DNA of 64,000 nucleotides from Pyrrhoderma lamaoense (GCA_002794735.1 NBAZ01000008.1:620001-684000), one strand, 5' to 3'; shown: positions 10,644-24,410, counted from the first letter of the stretch. Notes: generated by a model from the sequence alone, not told the origin. A program made the numbers and translations.

Positions 10644-13600
10644 TCACAAGCTTGCTAATAGCGTCTCAATATCACTTATCACCGTTTTAACCCTCTCCTC
10701 TGGGAACGTCGTTCTCAAGCTCGGTATTATTTGATCCCGAATTTCAGAAGTTTGACTAGGCTTTAACTGTATCCCCTGTGATTTTGCAGTGAATAGCTAT
10801 GATCGGAATCATGAACAACATTCACGAGAACGTAGGACATATATATATATATATATCAATAAGATGGTAGACGAAACGGAGACATTTATAGGCTTACGAT
10901 GTTTCCTAGTGCCACTAACGACCTATATATGGTCTCAGCATCGGACCGTTCTTTGCGAAGGACCTAGATCCAATAAGAGTTATAAAACAGAATTCATGAG
11001 CAACGACATCGATATGGATTAAGAAGAGACCATCCATATGGGAAAATGACCAAATTCGAGTAGCCTGATCGATCGATCATATAAAATGAATGACACTATA
11101 GGCCTGGAAGCCTAAGGATCTAGAACCTCATCAAGAGGTTATGTCTAGAACCGACAGCCCGGAGCTTGGAAACTCGTAAACTTTGTATGACTCACCTTGG
11201 AAATCAAACCAAGATGCTGATCATTGATTGCCGAGGAGACAGATGGGACTTTCATTCGCACACACGAAGCACTGTTAGAAATGGATGTGTCAGTACTCTC
11301 GTTACTAAACTCAGTCTCCCGCGAACTCTGTCGCAGTGTAAAAAGTGAGAAGAAACAGAGATATTTGGTTATAGACGTTGGAAAACGCCAGTGACCGGTT
11401 TAGAACTTGGAGGGAAATAGCAGGGCACGAATAAAAATAAACTAGGAAACAAAAACAGAAAAGCAAGAATCCATCAAATAACTCACTTAAACAACAAGGT
11501 GGCTAACGTAACCTTATGGTTTGCTGCCAACATCTCATACGGCGCTTTCTCTAGCTCAGAGAATACAGTTCCAGCCCATTCCTGCCAATCACTTCTAACC
11601 ACTTTGTCAGAGAAGGCATTAGCCAAAGATCTCAGCGCCAGCAAGATGTTAGTTTGCCTCTGTTTTGGCATTGGTGTTTCCCACTCCTCATCCCATTCAG
11701 CCGCACGGAGTAACGAGTTGAAAAATTGAGAAGCAACTTTAGGATCCGAGTAGGCAGCTGGACAGTACCCACATATTAAGCGCGCAAGGTCGATGACTAG
11801 TGTAAATCATGGTCTTCTAAATAGAGTGCAGATAGACTCAGAAGAAGGAAGGCTTACGAGGGAACCGTGATGAGTTAGGCCATCTGTCAAGAAGTTGTTC
11901 AATAGTTTCCAAATGCGACTTGTCCAATGCTCGAACTTTCGTTGGTGGCTGCGAACCCGAAGAAAGTGCCGAGTACAAAAACGTATACGCCTCATCCAGT
12001 TTGGTTGCTTCTGGAGTATAGGTCGCTATTCCCACCGTAGACTAAGTGAATTTGTGGTTCAAAAAGCGGTAAAAGAGATAGCGATGTACAGGAGCAAGAT
12101 CCGAGTTATAAGCTAGATAGAAAACCCAAGGAAAGAAATTTTTACGCGTACAATTTCGTTCCTGAAAGCGTCGTCCAATTCCAAAACTTTACCACGCATT
12201 GCAGAAACACTCCCTTGCTTGAATGAAAGGAACGTGGTCTGTAAGAGCGATCAGATAGCAAAGGGATTTCAGACTCCTCTCTTTTACACTAGTATCAAGG
12301 ATTACGTACCACGGGTAGAACAACCAAAGAGCTTGAAGCTGCTGCAGAGGTCGAAGAGGATACAGGAGGCGTGTATCGTGACCCACCAGTCAGAGGGTCA
12401 CCGATATTGCTGCTAGTTGATGGCGTTGCTGTTTGCTGTGGCTGATATCTGGATCCACCAGTAAAGGGGTCCACATAACCTGATCCTCCCGCCGGGACAG
12501 AGCTGGAGCTTGCTTGATATCGAGAAGAGCCTTGATGTTGCAAGCCACGTTAAAGAGCTTGCTACCCTAGTAAAAAGGGAAAATACTCACCAGTGAATGG
12601 GTCGGAATACTCTGAGCCCTGAGACAAATTGACTCCACTCGTATTTTTTTCAATGAACCTTACAACTTCGTCCAAATGGCTCATTGGCAAATCATTAGAG
12701 GCAAGGAAACGCTGAGCGGCCGCGTATGGATTTTCTTTGGAAGTAATTTAGATTAAGCAATCGGTATCCGAATCTCCTGAATTAAAGGGGAAGTACCCAC
12801 CGCTGGCATTGTATGGCAGTTTCAACGTTGGAACACCATCTTGAATATCCACGTCAAACACATAATCGTATTCCTTCCCATTATAAAGCTGCTTCCGACC
12901 CGATCCAACAGCGTCGACAACTTCACCAATTTTCTGCCAGCTCATACTTCCTGAATCCCACTACAAGAATTTACGGTTTTTTTTGGTTAGCTGGATCAGT
13001 AAGTATAGAAGGGAAGAGGGTGAAAGGAGTGGAGATGATCCGAAAGATGATCGAGTCGGTGAGGGGGAGATGGAGAAAGAATATCAAGATAATGTCATCG
13101 ACATATTAATATATGATTTTCCAAAGGGACCCCTCGAAACGTGCATATCCAATTGTCGGGGCTTGATATTACATGTCAAGAATGGGGGATGGCAGAGAAA
13201 CAGACATTATAAGTGATGTAGATCTAACTCACCTGATGGGCCTCGACTTTATCACCATTTCTTACCATTTTTACTTCTCCGGGTTTCTTACCTATGGGTG
13301 GAATCGGAAATTAGACAGTACGAAAAAAGAGGGAGTTGTCATGATAATACGGAGAGATACACCATACTCTCAGTGTGCGTGGTAGAAAACTGATAACATA
13401 CCTGGAGTAAATAAGGCTTCAGTCCCAGGTAGGTCAGACTTTTTCACATCCCCTATTTGTTGACTATATTCACCGACCCGAGGGAAGGGAGAAGAGATAT
13501 AGGGTATGCATCAATCATGCAATACACCAACCCAAGGCCGTACACATAAGGAACGACAAGTATGTTATGGGGAAACGGAGAATTGTTGCATGTGCACACA

Positions 13601-15533
13601 AAATTAGTATATAAATCAAATTAATTTAGCAATGAATATAAAAGTTTCGGTGCGAATTCTTTTTGAGGGGAGGGAGTCTGGAACAAAAAAAATTACACTT
13701 ACGAGGGAAGAGCCTGGTTAGCAACGACCTCGTCGAACTTCTTCAACACCTCCGCGGATGCCCAACGTTCTTCCGAGGCGCTGAAAATACGTACTACACC
13801 ATCACTGGCCCCAGTAACAATGTCGCCATTTGGCATAGACGATACTGACCACACAGAAGTGGCAGGATGTACTATCGTTTGTATGCATTCTTCGTCTACA
13901 AGCCGGGGAGCATTTCAAAAAGGGAAGATTGAAATTTTCGTATCATGTCAGGCGTTTCTCCCTTTAGTAAAGTAGATTTATAGAGATATACTGAGGCCAT
14001 ACCTCGCCAAATTCGAAGAGATCGATCTTCCCCTCCGGAGGCAATCTCTCCTCCAGGGAGTACCGTGAGTGAATATACAAATGAAGTGTGTCCTGACAAT
14101 ACGGAGATAATATCGCCTTCTATTGTCCATACTCTTACCTCTCTTTCGAACGGAAGGTGCACGATAGTATGGACACATGTGAGTGAGAGGAGGGTGAGTA
14201 GTGAAGTCAGCATGCAATAAGGACACTTTCGGTAATAACGAGATAATAAAGCTCGTTTACTAACCCGTCATTGGAGCATGAGGCAAACCCGATATGCGGG
14301 ATCAGTGCTAGACCACGAACGGCATCTTGATGACCATTGAAGGTACGTATAGCTTTGTTCCTTTTCCACAGTTTGATCGTCCTGTCCGCGGAAGCTAAAC
14401 GTGCCCATAACAAAATGGGGGGAGATAGTGAGTTTCCACACGAAATTACCAATGAAGTAGTTCACATATAATTCATGTCAGGACAAACAAGACATGAGAC
14501 TTCTAGGGGAGTCGTTATTTCTTACCAGTGAGATAATTCTCTTCATCCTCGTCGAGGATCTGAACGGCCCAGACAGACTGTTCATGTCCTCGTAGCTCAT
14601 AGAGTTCCTGAAAGTCGCGCCACACCTTAGCAGACCTAAGATACCAAAAATATAAATGTCGTTAAACTCAGTTAAAACACGTTAAGCGGATGGCTGCGCA
14701 AGCTGAAAAGGAAATTAGGGGCATACGTGAACGTATCAATATCTATGTATTCAGTTCACTACTGAAAATGGGTAAGAAAGGCGGGAAAAGGGGGCCTATA
14801 CTAACTTATCCCATGAGCCAGAGATGATCAGACCAGAAGGTGACGCGTTCAGTGTACAGACGTTATCTCTATGCCCAATAAGCGCATACTTAGGCTCATT
14901 AGAGGGAGAATCGAGAGGATATACATTGATGACTGTCTCTGCACCACCAGTGACCATGTAGCCTAGTTTGTATGCCATACACAATCAAGGACATGTTAGT
15001 AAGTAGTTGAAACTTCAGTGAGTTAGGTGTAAGGGATAAAGACGAAGAACTAGACACGGGGACAAAGTTGTTGGTACAACCCTTGAGAATATCGGGAAAT
15101 GATATGAAGCTTGGAAGTGAAGAAAAAGGGGGATAGGGAACGAGAAGAGATTGGATCATTAGAATATTAACATTACCTCTAGGAGCATCGGCTAAAGGAG
15201 GGATATATGCGACAGCGTTTATGAATTTTTCGCCAGCATGGAAAGTGAACTCTTGCTGGAATGAATCCCCAGACGCGGGCCGCGTCCAGGCGATAGCAGT
15301 CTTGTCTCTGGACGCAGAGAGGACAAGAGTATCATTGGGGATGCCACGGCACGGACCTGGAAGAGTAGATATGAAAGAAAGATGGAAGCCAGGGGTTGAA
15401 GATATGATTCGGATAGTGAAAGAAGGGTAGGGATTGAGAAGGGTGAGTACTATTGAATGAAGAGCTGATATAGAAGGGTGTAACGTACATCGGATGTGTG
15501 AGCATTCAGCTCGGCTGATAGCTTATAGGTCAT
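10644..15533 (-). CDS. DOA1: Doa1/Ufd3/PLAA: WD40-PFU-PUL ubiquitin and Cdc48 adaptor
   Basis: The protein binds ubiquitin and Cdc48/p97 and keeps free ubiquitin available in proteasome and vacuolar sorting routes. The start at 15533 reads MTYKLSAELNAHTSD. Seven WD40 blades follow over seven small exons, with blocks such as LVLSASRDKTAIAW, GLIISGSWDK, SADRTIKLWK, IASGGEDRSLRIWRG and IVTGASDGVVRIFS. The PFU domain has SWQKIGEVVDAVG and GKEYDYVFDVDIQDG, then a Ser/Gly-rich linker with SRYxP repeats. The PUL domain starts at LPVTTFLSFKQGSVSA and runs through HKVTLATLLF. Its end is hidden in small exons: 11325-11196, 10963-10898 (ERSDAETIYRSLVALGNI) and 10775-10644 (stop). These joins are phase-consistent, so the gene ends about 840 bases past the stop seen after LATLLF. 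Confidence 0.93.
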
Positions 15534-16900
15534 CTGGGAACCTAGTAACTGGAGGAGTGGGAGAAGGAGAGAATATAAACAGGACGTTCGGAGTAGTAGG
15601 GCAAGTATCTGGGTCTAAAAGCGGGAAGGGATGACCAAGGCTGGTGACTATTAACGATCTAGTGGCTGATCTCCTCCTTATACGATCCTTGCACTATAAC
15701 TCTTAAAATTAATCTCTTCTCCGGCGTTGGTGCTTGTACTCGTGCTCGTGCTTGTGCTCGGTCTAGAGCCTACTAGCATCCGGAACGGGCACGCGTCGCG
15801 GATATTAAGCTAATGGTGCATTCAATACTTTAATTAGTACCGTGACCCTGTCACATTGTATTAATACTACTGTTATTCATAATCCCGCCACTGATTATAG
15901 TAGAAATATATATACAATAATCATTATTAAAATAAATCAAGTAGCTTCAATACAGTTTGCCACACTGTATGTATATGTCACACAGACTTCTAAATGTAGC
16001 GAGAGCAATGTGCGTCAACGTAAACAGAGTTCGTCAGATATCTAACTTTCAACTCAATACTAGTGGCCCCGAGACATCTAACTACCATTTTACCAAGTTT
16101 CCATCGCTGCTTAAGGTCCGGATAGGGTCGTAATGATGCTTTACTATTCACATAATGTTATTAGACACATTGTATTACTCTAACGCCAATCTATGGTAAA
16201 TGTACACCACACTAACGAGCCTCAGACCCGTTGGGAAACAGGCCAAAGGAGATACGGAGGTGCGTCTATGCCATTGCCCCATTACTTCATCTCCTTGCGA
16301 GTCCTCCCGCAGCAGATCATTGGCCGTTGAAAATCAAAGCGCAACAAATTGCCAAAGCAGGAGGGGAAAATATAGAACGACTGATACCACGCAAAATTTT
16401 TATAGCATCAGTTTAGGGCCGGGTCACTCAAGTGATAATATCAGAATTACGTAATTCTTATGCTATCGTGCTCACAATATATCTGATGGCATTATCATAC
16501 TAAATTTACATATACATCTGTCTGCAACTAAGTAGAATTGTCAGTTTCTTCACAATCATAGGCAACGGTAAAACAGCGGAGACAAAAGGAGTCATTTTTT
16601 AGTAATAGAAGCGCTCAAGTCTAGTTCGTTCACTTTGATAAGAGAGACACGTGTGATCAGTAGCTCCGGTCCAGAGAGAAGCAAATGGCAGTTGCAGAGG
16701 CACTAAGGCTAAGTCGTCAAGCGAATTCTCAATACAGTAATCCAGTGGCTCGGGAAAAGGAAGGGACAAAGTAGCAAGAAAATAAGTTGATCTGTCAGCA
16801 AAGCATGTCGGATATTCTTTTCCAATCGGTTATATCCTGTTCATTGTATCCGAGCTTCAGGTCTCTATCCTATCTTTCTTAATTGATTAGTCTAGGTCTT
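15534..16900. other. Intergenic, DOA1 promoter to HOP1 3' end
   Basis: This lies between the DOA1 start and the HOP1 stop and should hold the DOA1 promoter. A repetitive 15.74 kb patch reads as variations of GTGCTTGTACTCGTGCTCGT. Open frames at 15842-16045 and 16200-16454 have no family or splice support. No RNA gene was seen. Confidence 0.55.
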
Positions 16901-19900
16901 TCATTCTTCAATATCAATTCCTTCTTCGCCCAGAGATATCTTCATCTTCTTTCCTACTCGATGAGCAGACTCTTTATGTTGATCCATAGATGATCTTGGG
17001 CGCCGCTTTTGCACGGATGGCGCGTCTGTGTTCATATTTGACGTTCCTTTATCGTACTGCGTATCTTCCTGTGTTTGAGATTCGATTCCAAGTTCTTCAT
17101 TCGTCCTAAAGCTAGCGCCCGCGTCAGAAAGAGGGTGGTTCTCTGGGGCCTCGATTACCCCCTAAACCAACCCGTTGGCGCTGTTTTTATATAATATATA
17201 GGTGAAAGAACTAATCACCTTTTGTTTTTAGTAGTTCCCTTCTTGAGTGTGTCAATGGCTTTTTACTACCTCTCATATATTATTGGTAGCTTACAGTAAG
17301 TGACACACTGTGCCTTTTGAGTTGGTTTTCTCCTTTCTGTGGCAAGGGTTTCTCTTTCCTCTGCTTCGATTCTCGGTTCTAAAAGCAAGCTATTGAATCC
17401 TTCACGTTCATATGCGAATATTTCCGTCATTTTACCCACCACATTTGTAATTCCGAGCAATCTCTTCTCTGCCTCACTATCCGGGCTGAAATAGTTACTA
17501 TATAGAGCACCTTTCTTACTGGACATGTCAAATATATATCTCTGAACCTGTTTCGGGCCTTTGACCTTCTTGACTGCAGCTCGATTCGTACGTGTTCGTG
17601 TCTCCGCCAGGCCAAGTTTGTCTACCTCTGTGATCTCTAGTGCAATGAAGCCTGTTCAGAGACATTAGATATGATCAAAGCGATATATCATATCCTAGCC
17701 CCTTACCTTCGCGTTCAAGACGGTTCCATAATTGCTCTGACAACGAAGCCTCGCATTTTGCCAACTTCCGAAACTCCTTTAGACTTTCAGGGTTATTCTT
17801 TTCGGCTATCTTAATCGCGCGGCTGCCAAAAACAGTATCAGAACAGAGTTGTACCCTAGTTGAACATTAAAATCTCAAGACGTCACCGGAAATGTGCGAG
17901 ATCTGTATAGGCAGATAGGATGTTGGGGTACAAATCTCTGATCAGATGGAAGTAGACATCAGTTTTAAGGCGACACGGTATACAAATGTATTTCTCAGGC
18001 AGACGCGTGTCCTCTGGGGAATGGTAACTAAAAGATGATAAGCTAATAGAGGAGAAAGCACGTCTTTGAACCTACCCCATACACCTAGAAAAACGTATTA
18101 GCTCTCAAGGAAACAATGCAGATGATAGGAGTTATACCAAAGATGCATCCAACTCTTGCATTCTTCACAAAACACAAGATCATCACCATCCTAAAATACA
18201 TCCTTTGTATGTTTCTGAGCTAATCATAGTACAGATATGCTTACGTCCAGACTACATGCACAATTTGCTTGATCAAGTAAGGAGCCTATGTTTGAGATTT
18301 GACCATGCGTGGCTATTTCGGAATTATGGGACTGTCCTCCCTGGAACGCGATACAGTATTGCCAGAAGTCACAACTTGAGTCTCCAAGTCTTAAAGTCCA
18401 AATAAATTTGCGTCACAACTAGATATTACCTGGATGACCTTACCTAACATGTCATGGACACCATAGGTGGATTGGCGCAATGCAGATCTCAGCACTTGGG
18501 TGTCAATAGATCCGCTAGCATCAGAAACACCAGTTTCTTGATCAAAGCCAGAGTACTGGCTTGCTTAATTATAGGAGCTTGTGTATTGTCAAGTATCTGT
18601 GTTGACTCGAGCGTTTCACTCCCGCCCTTGGACCTCTGTTTCATCACCATCAATCAGTATAAGAATCAGTGATGATATATGACTTCATACTAATTGTCCA
18701 ACACGATCTGGGACAACCTCGGGTTTCCCATAGAAATGAGGTTCGTTTTCAGCACTACTCATCTCGACGTCTTCTTGCTGCACAGCCGGTACAATGGTGC
18801 CGTCTTGTTTCCTCATTCCAAGTGGAACATCAAATGCAATCCCAGAGTCATTAACATAATCTGGGTCAGGCTCCCCTTCAGCGTCTTCCTCCATCCATCT
18901 TGGGTCTTCTGCCATCCATGCCACAGAACGTTCTCCAGCGTCCTTCATCTGTGCGTCAATCTGCTGGGAGCGAGCATTCATCCCTGCGGTTACATTTGAC
19001 GCAAGCGTGCTCTTAGAGTTATCTTGAAAACCGAGAAATTTCTGGGTATTGTCTTCAACGTTGGAATGTATCTAGCTACCGATTGGACCTTGACATCAAT
19101 ACTAAAATGTTATCTTTAACATAAACGGAGTTCTATGACCTGATCTATAAGACATACCCATGGTGAGGAGTAGTGACTGAGCCAACACTAATTTTTTCCG
19201 GGACTTCAGATATATTGTGAGTTGTGAAGACAAACCTGTCGTTTTTCGGATCACCCGGGCGAAAATAAGGGGGCTCGTAATCCATAGGGGTATTCTCACG
19301 ATAAAATAATTTGAAAGTCGCAAAGCGTCTTCCTGATTATTTCTTAGCACAAGGCGCACCTGATCATCCGATGAATCAGATACATACTTGGTAATGGCTC
19401 TAACGACTGCGTTGTAAGGATAAGACTCTTCACAAGGTTCTAAGAGACTCTGTAAGTAAGTGATTGCCGAAGCGAAATATGAAAATGGGAGTTACCTTCA
19501 CACTTAGCTTAACATCGCCCAAAGTAGGTGCTTTACCTTGAAGGGTAGCACATGCAACTGGGTCAGGATTTTTGATTTTCGACGCCAAAGACAAGCTATT
19601 CAGCTGTTCGTCGAGGGACATGATAGGTACCGTTGTCTTTGTACCTGGAATTGTGTGGTACTAGAAAGTATTCAACATATTAGAAGGCATATCGACGATA
19701 GAGTCTTATAAGGGGTACTCGCAGATATTTTGTAAGTATAAGCCTCTATGATGCTACTTTTTTGTGAGTTGCTTGTTATGAACCTTGATCGTGTGAGTCA
19801 AAATCTTACTTGTTGGGATCATCACTATCCTATTTTCACGCAAGGGCAGGGTTTAGTAAGATAAGCAGAGATTGTTGGTGAAGACGCACGAGATAGATGG

Positions 19901-20401
19901 CGAAAATAAAGCTTTTCAAGTACTGACGTCCGATTGCGTCAAAAATGCCATATTCCTATAAAAGTAAGTGAGTTGAAATCAGCGTTAACTGAGATATGGC
20001 GCTAACTAGGTAATTAAGTAGTTTATCTGCTTCTGTTGAGTAGCCGCGGGCAACAGTCTTGATCTTCACTCCAGAAACTTGTCTCTTATCACAACCAGCG
20101 TCTTGTGATGACAGATTAGATGCTATAGGTCCACGTTCCCCGGATGTAAGTCGCCCTGTGACCGTAAGATTGGATGATTAACCAGGAAGAGGACATCAAG
20201 ACATCAAGTTCACCATCACTAAAGTTATCCTCAGGAAGTAAGTTCCTGTAAGAGATTTCTATATGTAAGAGCACAAGAAAAGCAAGGCAATGTTCACCTC
20301 AAATATGCGATACAACCGAAACTCGCACTGAGGAGTGTTTTCACAACTTCAAGACTCTGTTGAGGACTAACGGCACTTTGGCGTAAAGTTTGAGCTTGCA
20401 T
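16901..20401 (-). CDS. HOP1: HORMA-domain meiotic axis protein with PHD finger (Hop1 type)
   Basis: This is a meiotic chromosome-axis HORMA protein that promotes double-strand breaks and interhomologue repair. The start at 20401 reads MQAQTLRQSAVSPQQSLEVV. The HORMA core is spread over about ten exons: LLSASFGCIAYLRNLLPEDN, VARGYSTEADKLLNYL, EYGIFDAIGRQYLKSFIFAI, IIEAYTYKIS, KAPTLGDVKLSVK, KRFATFKLFYRENTPMDYEP and DRFVFTTHNISEVPEKISVG. An acidic, low-complexity linker follows, then a PHD finger: ANCACSLDGDDLVFCEEC, WMHLWCMGYHSPEDTRLPEK and ICIPC. Its WCMG turn is completed by a nine-base exon at 18076-18084. After it comes a helical, probably winged-helix region (FHLIRDLYPNIL through LWNRLEREGFIALEI), then MSSKKGALYSNYF and a basic tail ending at 16901. 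The frame is intact, which argues for a working meiotic gene. Linker splicing at 18.5-18.7 kb is uncertain. Confidence 0.88.
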
Positions 20402-21579
20402 CTCTAACAGAGTATAGGCAATAATCTTATGAGTAATGAACTAAGGTAGTAAAAGTTTGCTGGAAAGTAGAGAAAGCTGCATTCAATAATTCAGTCTCTC
20501 GTAACGCAAGACACACGTGATCGTGATGCAAATAAACTTCAATAGGTCGCGACTGCAGATGAGGTATGTAATTTTATGTGATTGTTATGTCGGAAAATCC
20601 CTATTGAATTGCCACTTAACTTCAAGTTATCACAAAGTCCCTTCCTTTTCCCAAACTTCTGCTATCATCTCTTGCCCATAGAGAGCTTACTAGTGCTACA
20701 CATTTGATACTGGATGATTTAAATCTACATGTAAGAAACAGATATCCCAAACTCCTGTACTTGTACATGTACATATCCTAGTTCCGTTCATGACACTCAA
20801 ACAGCTCCGAGTCTGTCTATACTTCCATGAAAAATACCCTCTTTGATGTATGTATGCTACAACGTACATAGTACGATGTAATCTGTGCGTCATAAATCAA
20901 GTTAAGTCAAGATAAAGTGCATATACATGGACATATAATGATATATACATTGCTTTACTTTGTACAATGACTTTTGACGTTTTGCTTTCTTTCATAGAGG
21001 AACTTATCATCCTTTCCACCCCCCCCTCCCCCCACACTTACAATTATCTTATCAAGCTAAAAATCACTAAACGAACACACACACAAAAAAAAGAGTGTTT
21101 TTCTTAGTTACGATGTAACAAACAAACAAAAAAAAACAAAACAGAAAAAGGTAAATTAAAACAAAAAAAGAGCTTTTTATAGATGGAAATTAGGGAAAAG
21201 TCGAAGAAGAAGGAAGAGTTTTTGACCTTATGACGACCCCCAGTTTTGTTGGGGGCTTGGAATTTGGATTATAATAAATTTCTTGAGTTTCATTTTATAC
21301 AAGGGGGATAAAGGAGGAAGGGGGATGGGGTATCACCAAACCGAACCGAACCGAAAACGTTTTTGATAAAAAAAAGGAAAGGTGGGTAAATACACTTAAG
21401 AAGTAGAAAAGAAAGAAAAGAAACGAAGGGTCGAACGAAGAAAACGAAGTGACCAAACTGTCAGGAGGCGAGAGATTAAAGGGTGCCTCAGATCTTAAAA
21501 ACTTGAAATAACAAAATAACAAAAACATAGTAAACAAAAAAGAAAATTAGAGAAACCTATACCGAAACCGAAACGAAAC
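20402..21579. other. Intergenic, HOP1 promoter to Clp1-like 3' end
   Basis: The 20.4-20.9 kb part lies just upstream of HOP1 and should hold its promoter. From about 21.0 to 21.4 kb the sequence is purine/A-rich, with several A runs and a C-rich patch at 21018-21034. Short open frames there look like low-complexity shadows. Confidence 0.55.
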
Positions 21580-24410
21580 TCAAGAAAAAGCTCGACACAT
21601 AGCCCTCCCTCTCCCAGGAGGAGAAGGTGAAGGTACTCTCGGTCGAACGCGGACTCTCGAACGACCACGTTGAGTATCTCTCTCCTCCGTTCCTAATCCC
21701 ACTCCCAATCCCGGTCCTAATCCCGAGCTTGTGAACGCACCCATACCCGCACCTCTACCCATTTCGTAGTCATCAACCTCCATCCCTCCTTCACCCTCTT
21801 CACCTCCTATATCTAAAGCCGAGTCCTCCATCCCCACATCCACTTCCACAATCCCCTTCCTGAGCCGTACCAGCTCATCTCCCGAAGCCCGAGAAGCAGT
21901 GAGCAGACGGGTATACTCCTCATCTACGAGCGTCTCCAGGCTCCCGTCTGTATCGCTCCTATCGCTCCCCCACTACCAACACTACCGACGCTGGCAACGC
22001 TCCTCGTACTCCGATCGCTTCTATCACTCCCAAAACTACGATCACTCCTCGCACTCCTAGGTTCCTCTCCAGCCTCATACTTGTATTCACCGTATCCATC
22101 GGCATCAAACCCACGACCAAGTGCACGTCCAAACCCAGACCTCCCTCTCCTCTCTTTCTCCCCCATCTCAACATCTTCGTCCGAGTCCATCTCTGAGCCC
22201 GACTCCGAGTCAGAGTCACAGTCAGAGTCACATTCCGATCCAGAACTAGAATCCGAGTCAGAGTCCGAAAACTCAACGTCCGACCAATCACCTTCCATCC
22301 CTCCCAACCCCGCCATACCTGGCATACCTCCAACGACTCCAACCCTCCTCCTCCTCCCGTCTTCGGATACACCACCCTCTCTCGGACCGACCACTGATAG
22401 CCGTCTCCTCGCAGCCCACTCAGCCAAGAACTGCTTCACACCACACCTCGTCTCCATCGTCGTCCCACTCCCACTCGCACCAACACCGCCAACACCAGCA
22501 CCAACAGCACCAACCAGCCCAAGGTACTCCACATTCCTCACACACCCCTCCCACTGAACCGAACCTTCCTCAAGCGCCCTTCCAAGCGCCTGACACCGCC
22601 CGAAATACAACGCATGTGCCAGATGAGGCCACGAGGACGGGTCAGGAAGGGGGAGGTAGATGATTGGGTGTGTGGGCGTCGTTCCCGGTAAGAACGTTGG
22701 GCGTTGGGCGTATGGGCGTATGGACGAATATGCAGAGGTTGAAGAAAGGGAGGATGGGGAAGCAGCGAATAGCTCTCGGAAGAGCGTTGATTGTGCTAGT
22801 AAGTAGTCCAAGTGAAGCTGTTTATCCCCCACACACCATACACCATCCATCCATAACCAAAGACAAAAAAGGAACGGTCCAAAAGATAAGTACAAATTAG
22901 AATCACGCATTGAAATACGTTTCCATCCCATCAGAATATCAAAAGATCAAAGAGTTGATTTTCCCAACAGCAGCAAACAATTTTTTATCGCATTCGTATT
23001 GAATTGTCATTCACCCCACATTCGCATATTCATTTTTTTATTAAATCCGATCGGTAGTTTAGTAAGGATTAAAGTCAAAGGGAGGAAAACCCATGCATCC
23101 CGTTTGATTTCATCAGTACGTCGGTGGTTCCGTGTGATAGTAGGGGTGATAATAACAAGTAGATGATCAGATCATCGACCCCCCGACCAAAGGAGAAGAG
23201 GAGAGAAAGACGAAAGAGGCAATCGGTGTACCCAATTTTTTTCCCAACGACGAGTTCCCCAGAAAGATCCGTTAGTTCCGTTGTTCATGTATAGAATGAT
23301 AATCGTGTGTTTTGTTTGAGGAATGACGAGGGGGCAGCGAGTGGCCATAGAGGAAGTGACAGGGAAGGGGGTCGCAAGACACGAGCGGAGGCAATCCAGT
23401 AATGGAAAACATGTATATAGAAATAAAGAAGAAAGATATAACCAAAAAGTCAGTCATCGAACGTAAAAAAAGGAAAAGACAACGTAATAAAAGAGTGAGG
23501 GAGGGGAACCCGGAAAAAAAGGAAGTAAACCAAAACTCCAACGTACCTTACTAGTCATACGAGTAGGCTGGCTAGGACCAGCAATATTCCCACCCACATC
23601 ATACTCATCATCCACACTCCTCCTAACCCCAGACAAGCTTAAGCTTCTGCTTCTGCTCCTGCTGTATCCATCCCTCGTCCTCGACCCGCTCGCACATCGC
23701 GTTATTAATTCATTATTGTTATTGTTATTGTTATCGCTATTGTTATGGTTATTATTATTTGTAGTACATTGCGTTTGATACTGAGTATGATTTTGGTTTC
23801 GGTTTTGATTTTGGTTTTGATAGTTATTACGCCTTGGCCTGAATGAGGGGCCGCGGGGCGGGTGGATTGGGACGACTAGAAGTGGGGCGTGGAAAGATCA
23901 GTAAGCTAGTTCACTTTAAAGGGAACAAAGGAGAAACGAGAGGGCGAGCGAAAGGGAACAGCGGAGGGAGGGAGGGAGGGTACTAAAGCGAGGGGGAGGG
24001 GGACGCGTTTTAGGAGAAGGGGAAAAGGAGAGAAAAGAACTGACTTATAGTACAATCCGCCGTAGCAGGTTTATCCCAATAATGTAGAGCGAGATTATGC
24101 AATTGATCAAGGATATACGGAAGCGGAACGTTCTCCAACGCAGGAGGGGGAACGGACGAACGATTCGCATTGGCGAATTACTCGTCGTCGTCGTTGACGT
24201 TGACGTCTCTGTTATTCTTGGTGTTTCTGCCGCTTGTGTTGTCGATGTCGCCGAGAATGAGGAGGCATCGCCAGTAAAGTTGTTGCTGCTGCTGTTGTTG
24301 TTGTTGCCTTTGTGGGGAAGAGCTATATGCGCGTTATTACCCTCCGTAGCGCCTACGTGGGCAGACGATGGGGAGTGATGGAACCGGGACTGGGACATGG
24401 TTCGACGCAA
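21580..24410 (-). CDS. BTB-like protein, candidate Clp1 (clampless) family
   Basis: A candidate basidiomycete Clp1-type regulator of clamp formation and dikaryotic growth. After a Ser/Thr/Asn-rich N-terminus (MSQSRFHHSPSSAHVG) comes ENVPLPYILDQLHNLALHYW and DKPATADCTI, then IVPIHPPRGPSF after an intron, a Gln/Asn-rich and Ser/Arg-rich loop, and, after a long intron of about 0.6 kb, LHLDYLLAQSTLFRELF, HPIIYLPLPDPSSWPHLAHA, LYFGR and NVEYLGLVGAVG. That order of strand, helix and PLPDP...LYFG is what I recall for Clp1-like proteins. The C-terminal part is a long Ser/Asp/Glu tract, then LETLVDEEYTRLLTASRASG and an acidic, glycine-rich tail. Two one-base frame breaks need repair, at 24146-24150 and 21967-21971, both in five-base homopolymers. 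Family assignment is from memory of its pattern, so moderate. Confidence 0.55.

Noticed and set aside
22081..22557. Plus-strand Ser/Pro-rich frame over the Clp1-like gene
   Set aside because: It is the complement of the Ser/Asp/Glu-coding tract; triplet bias makes the reverse strand open too.
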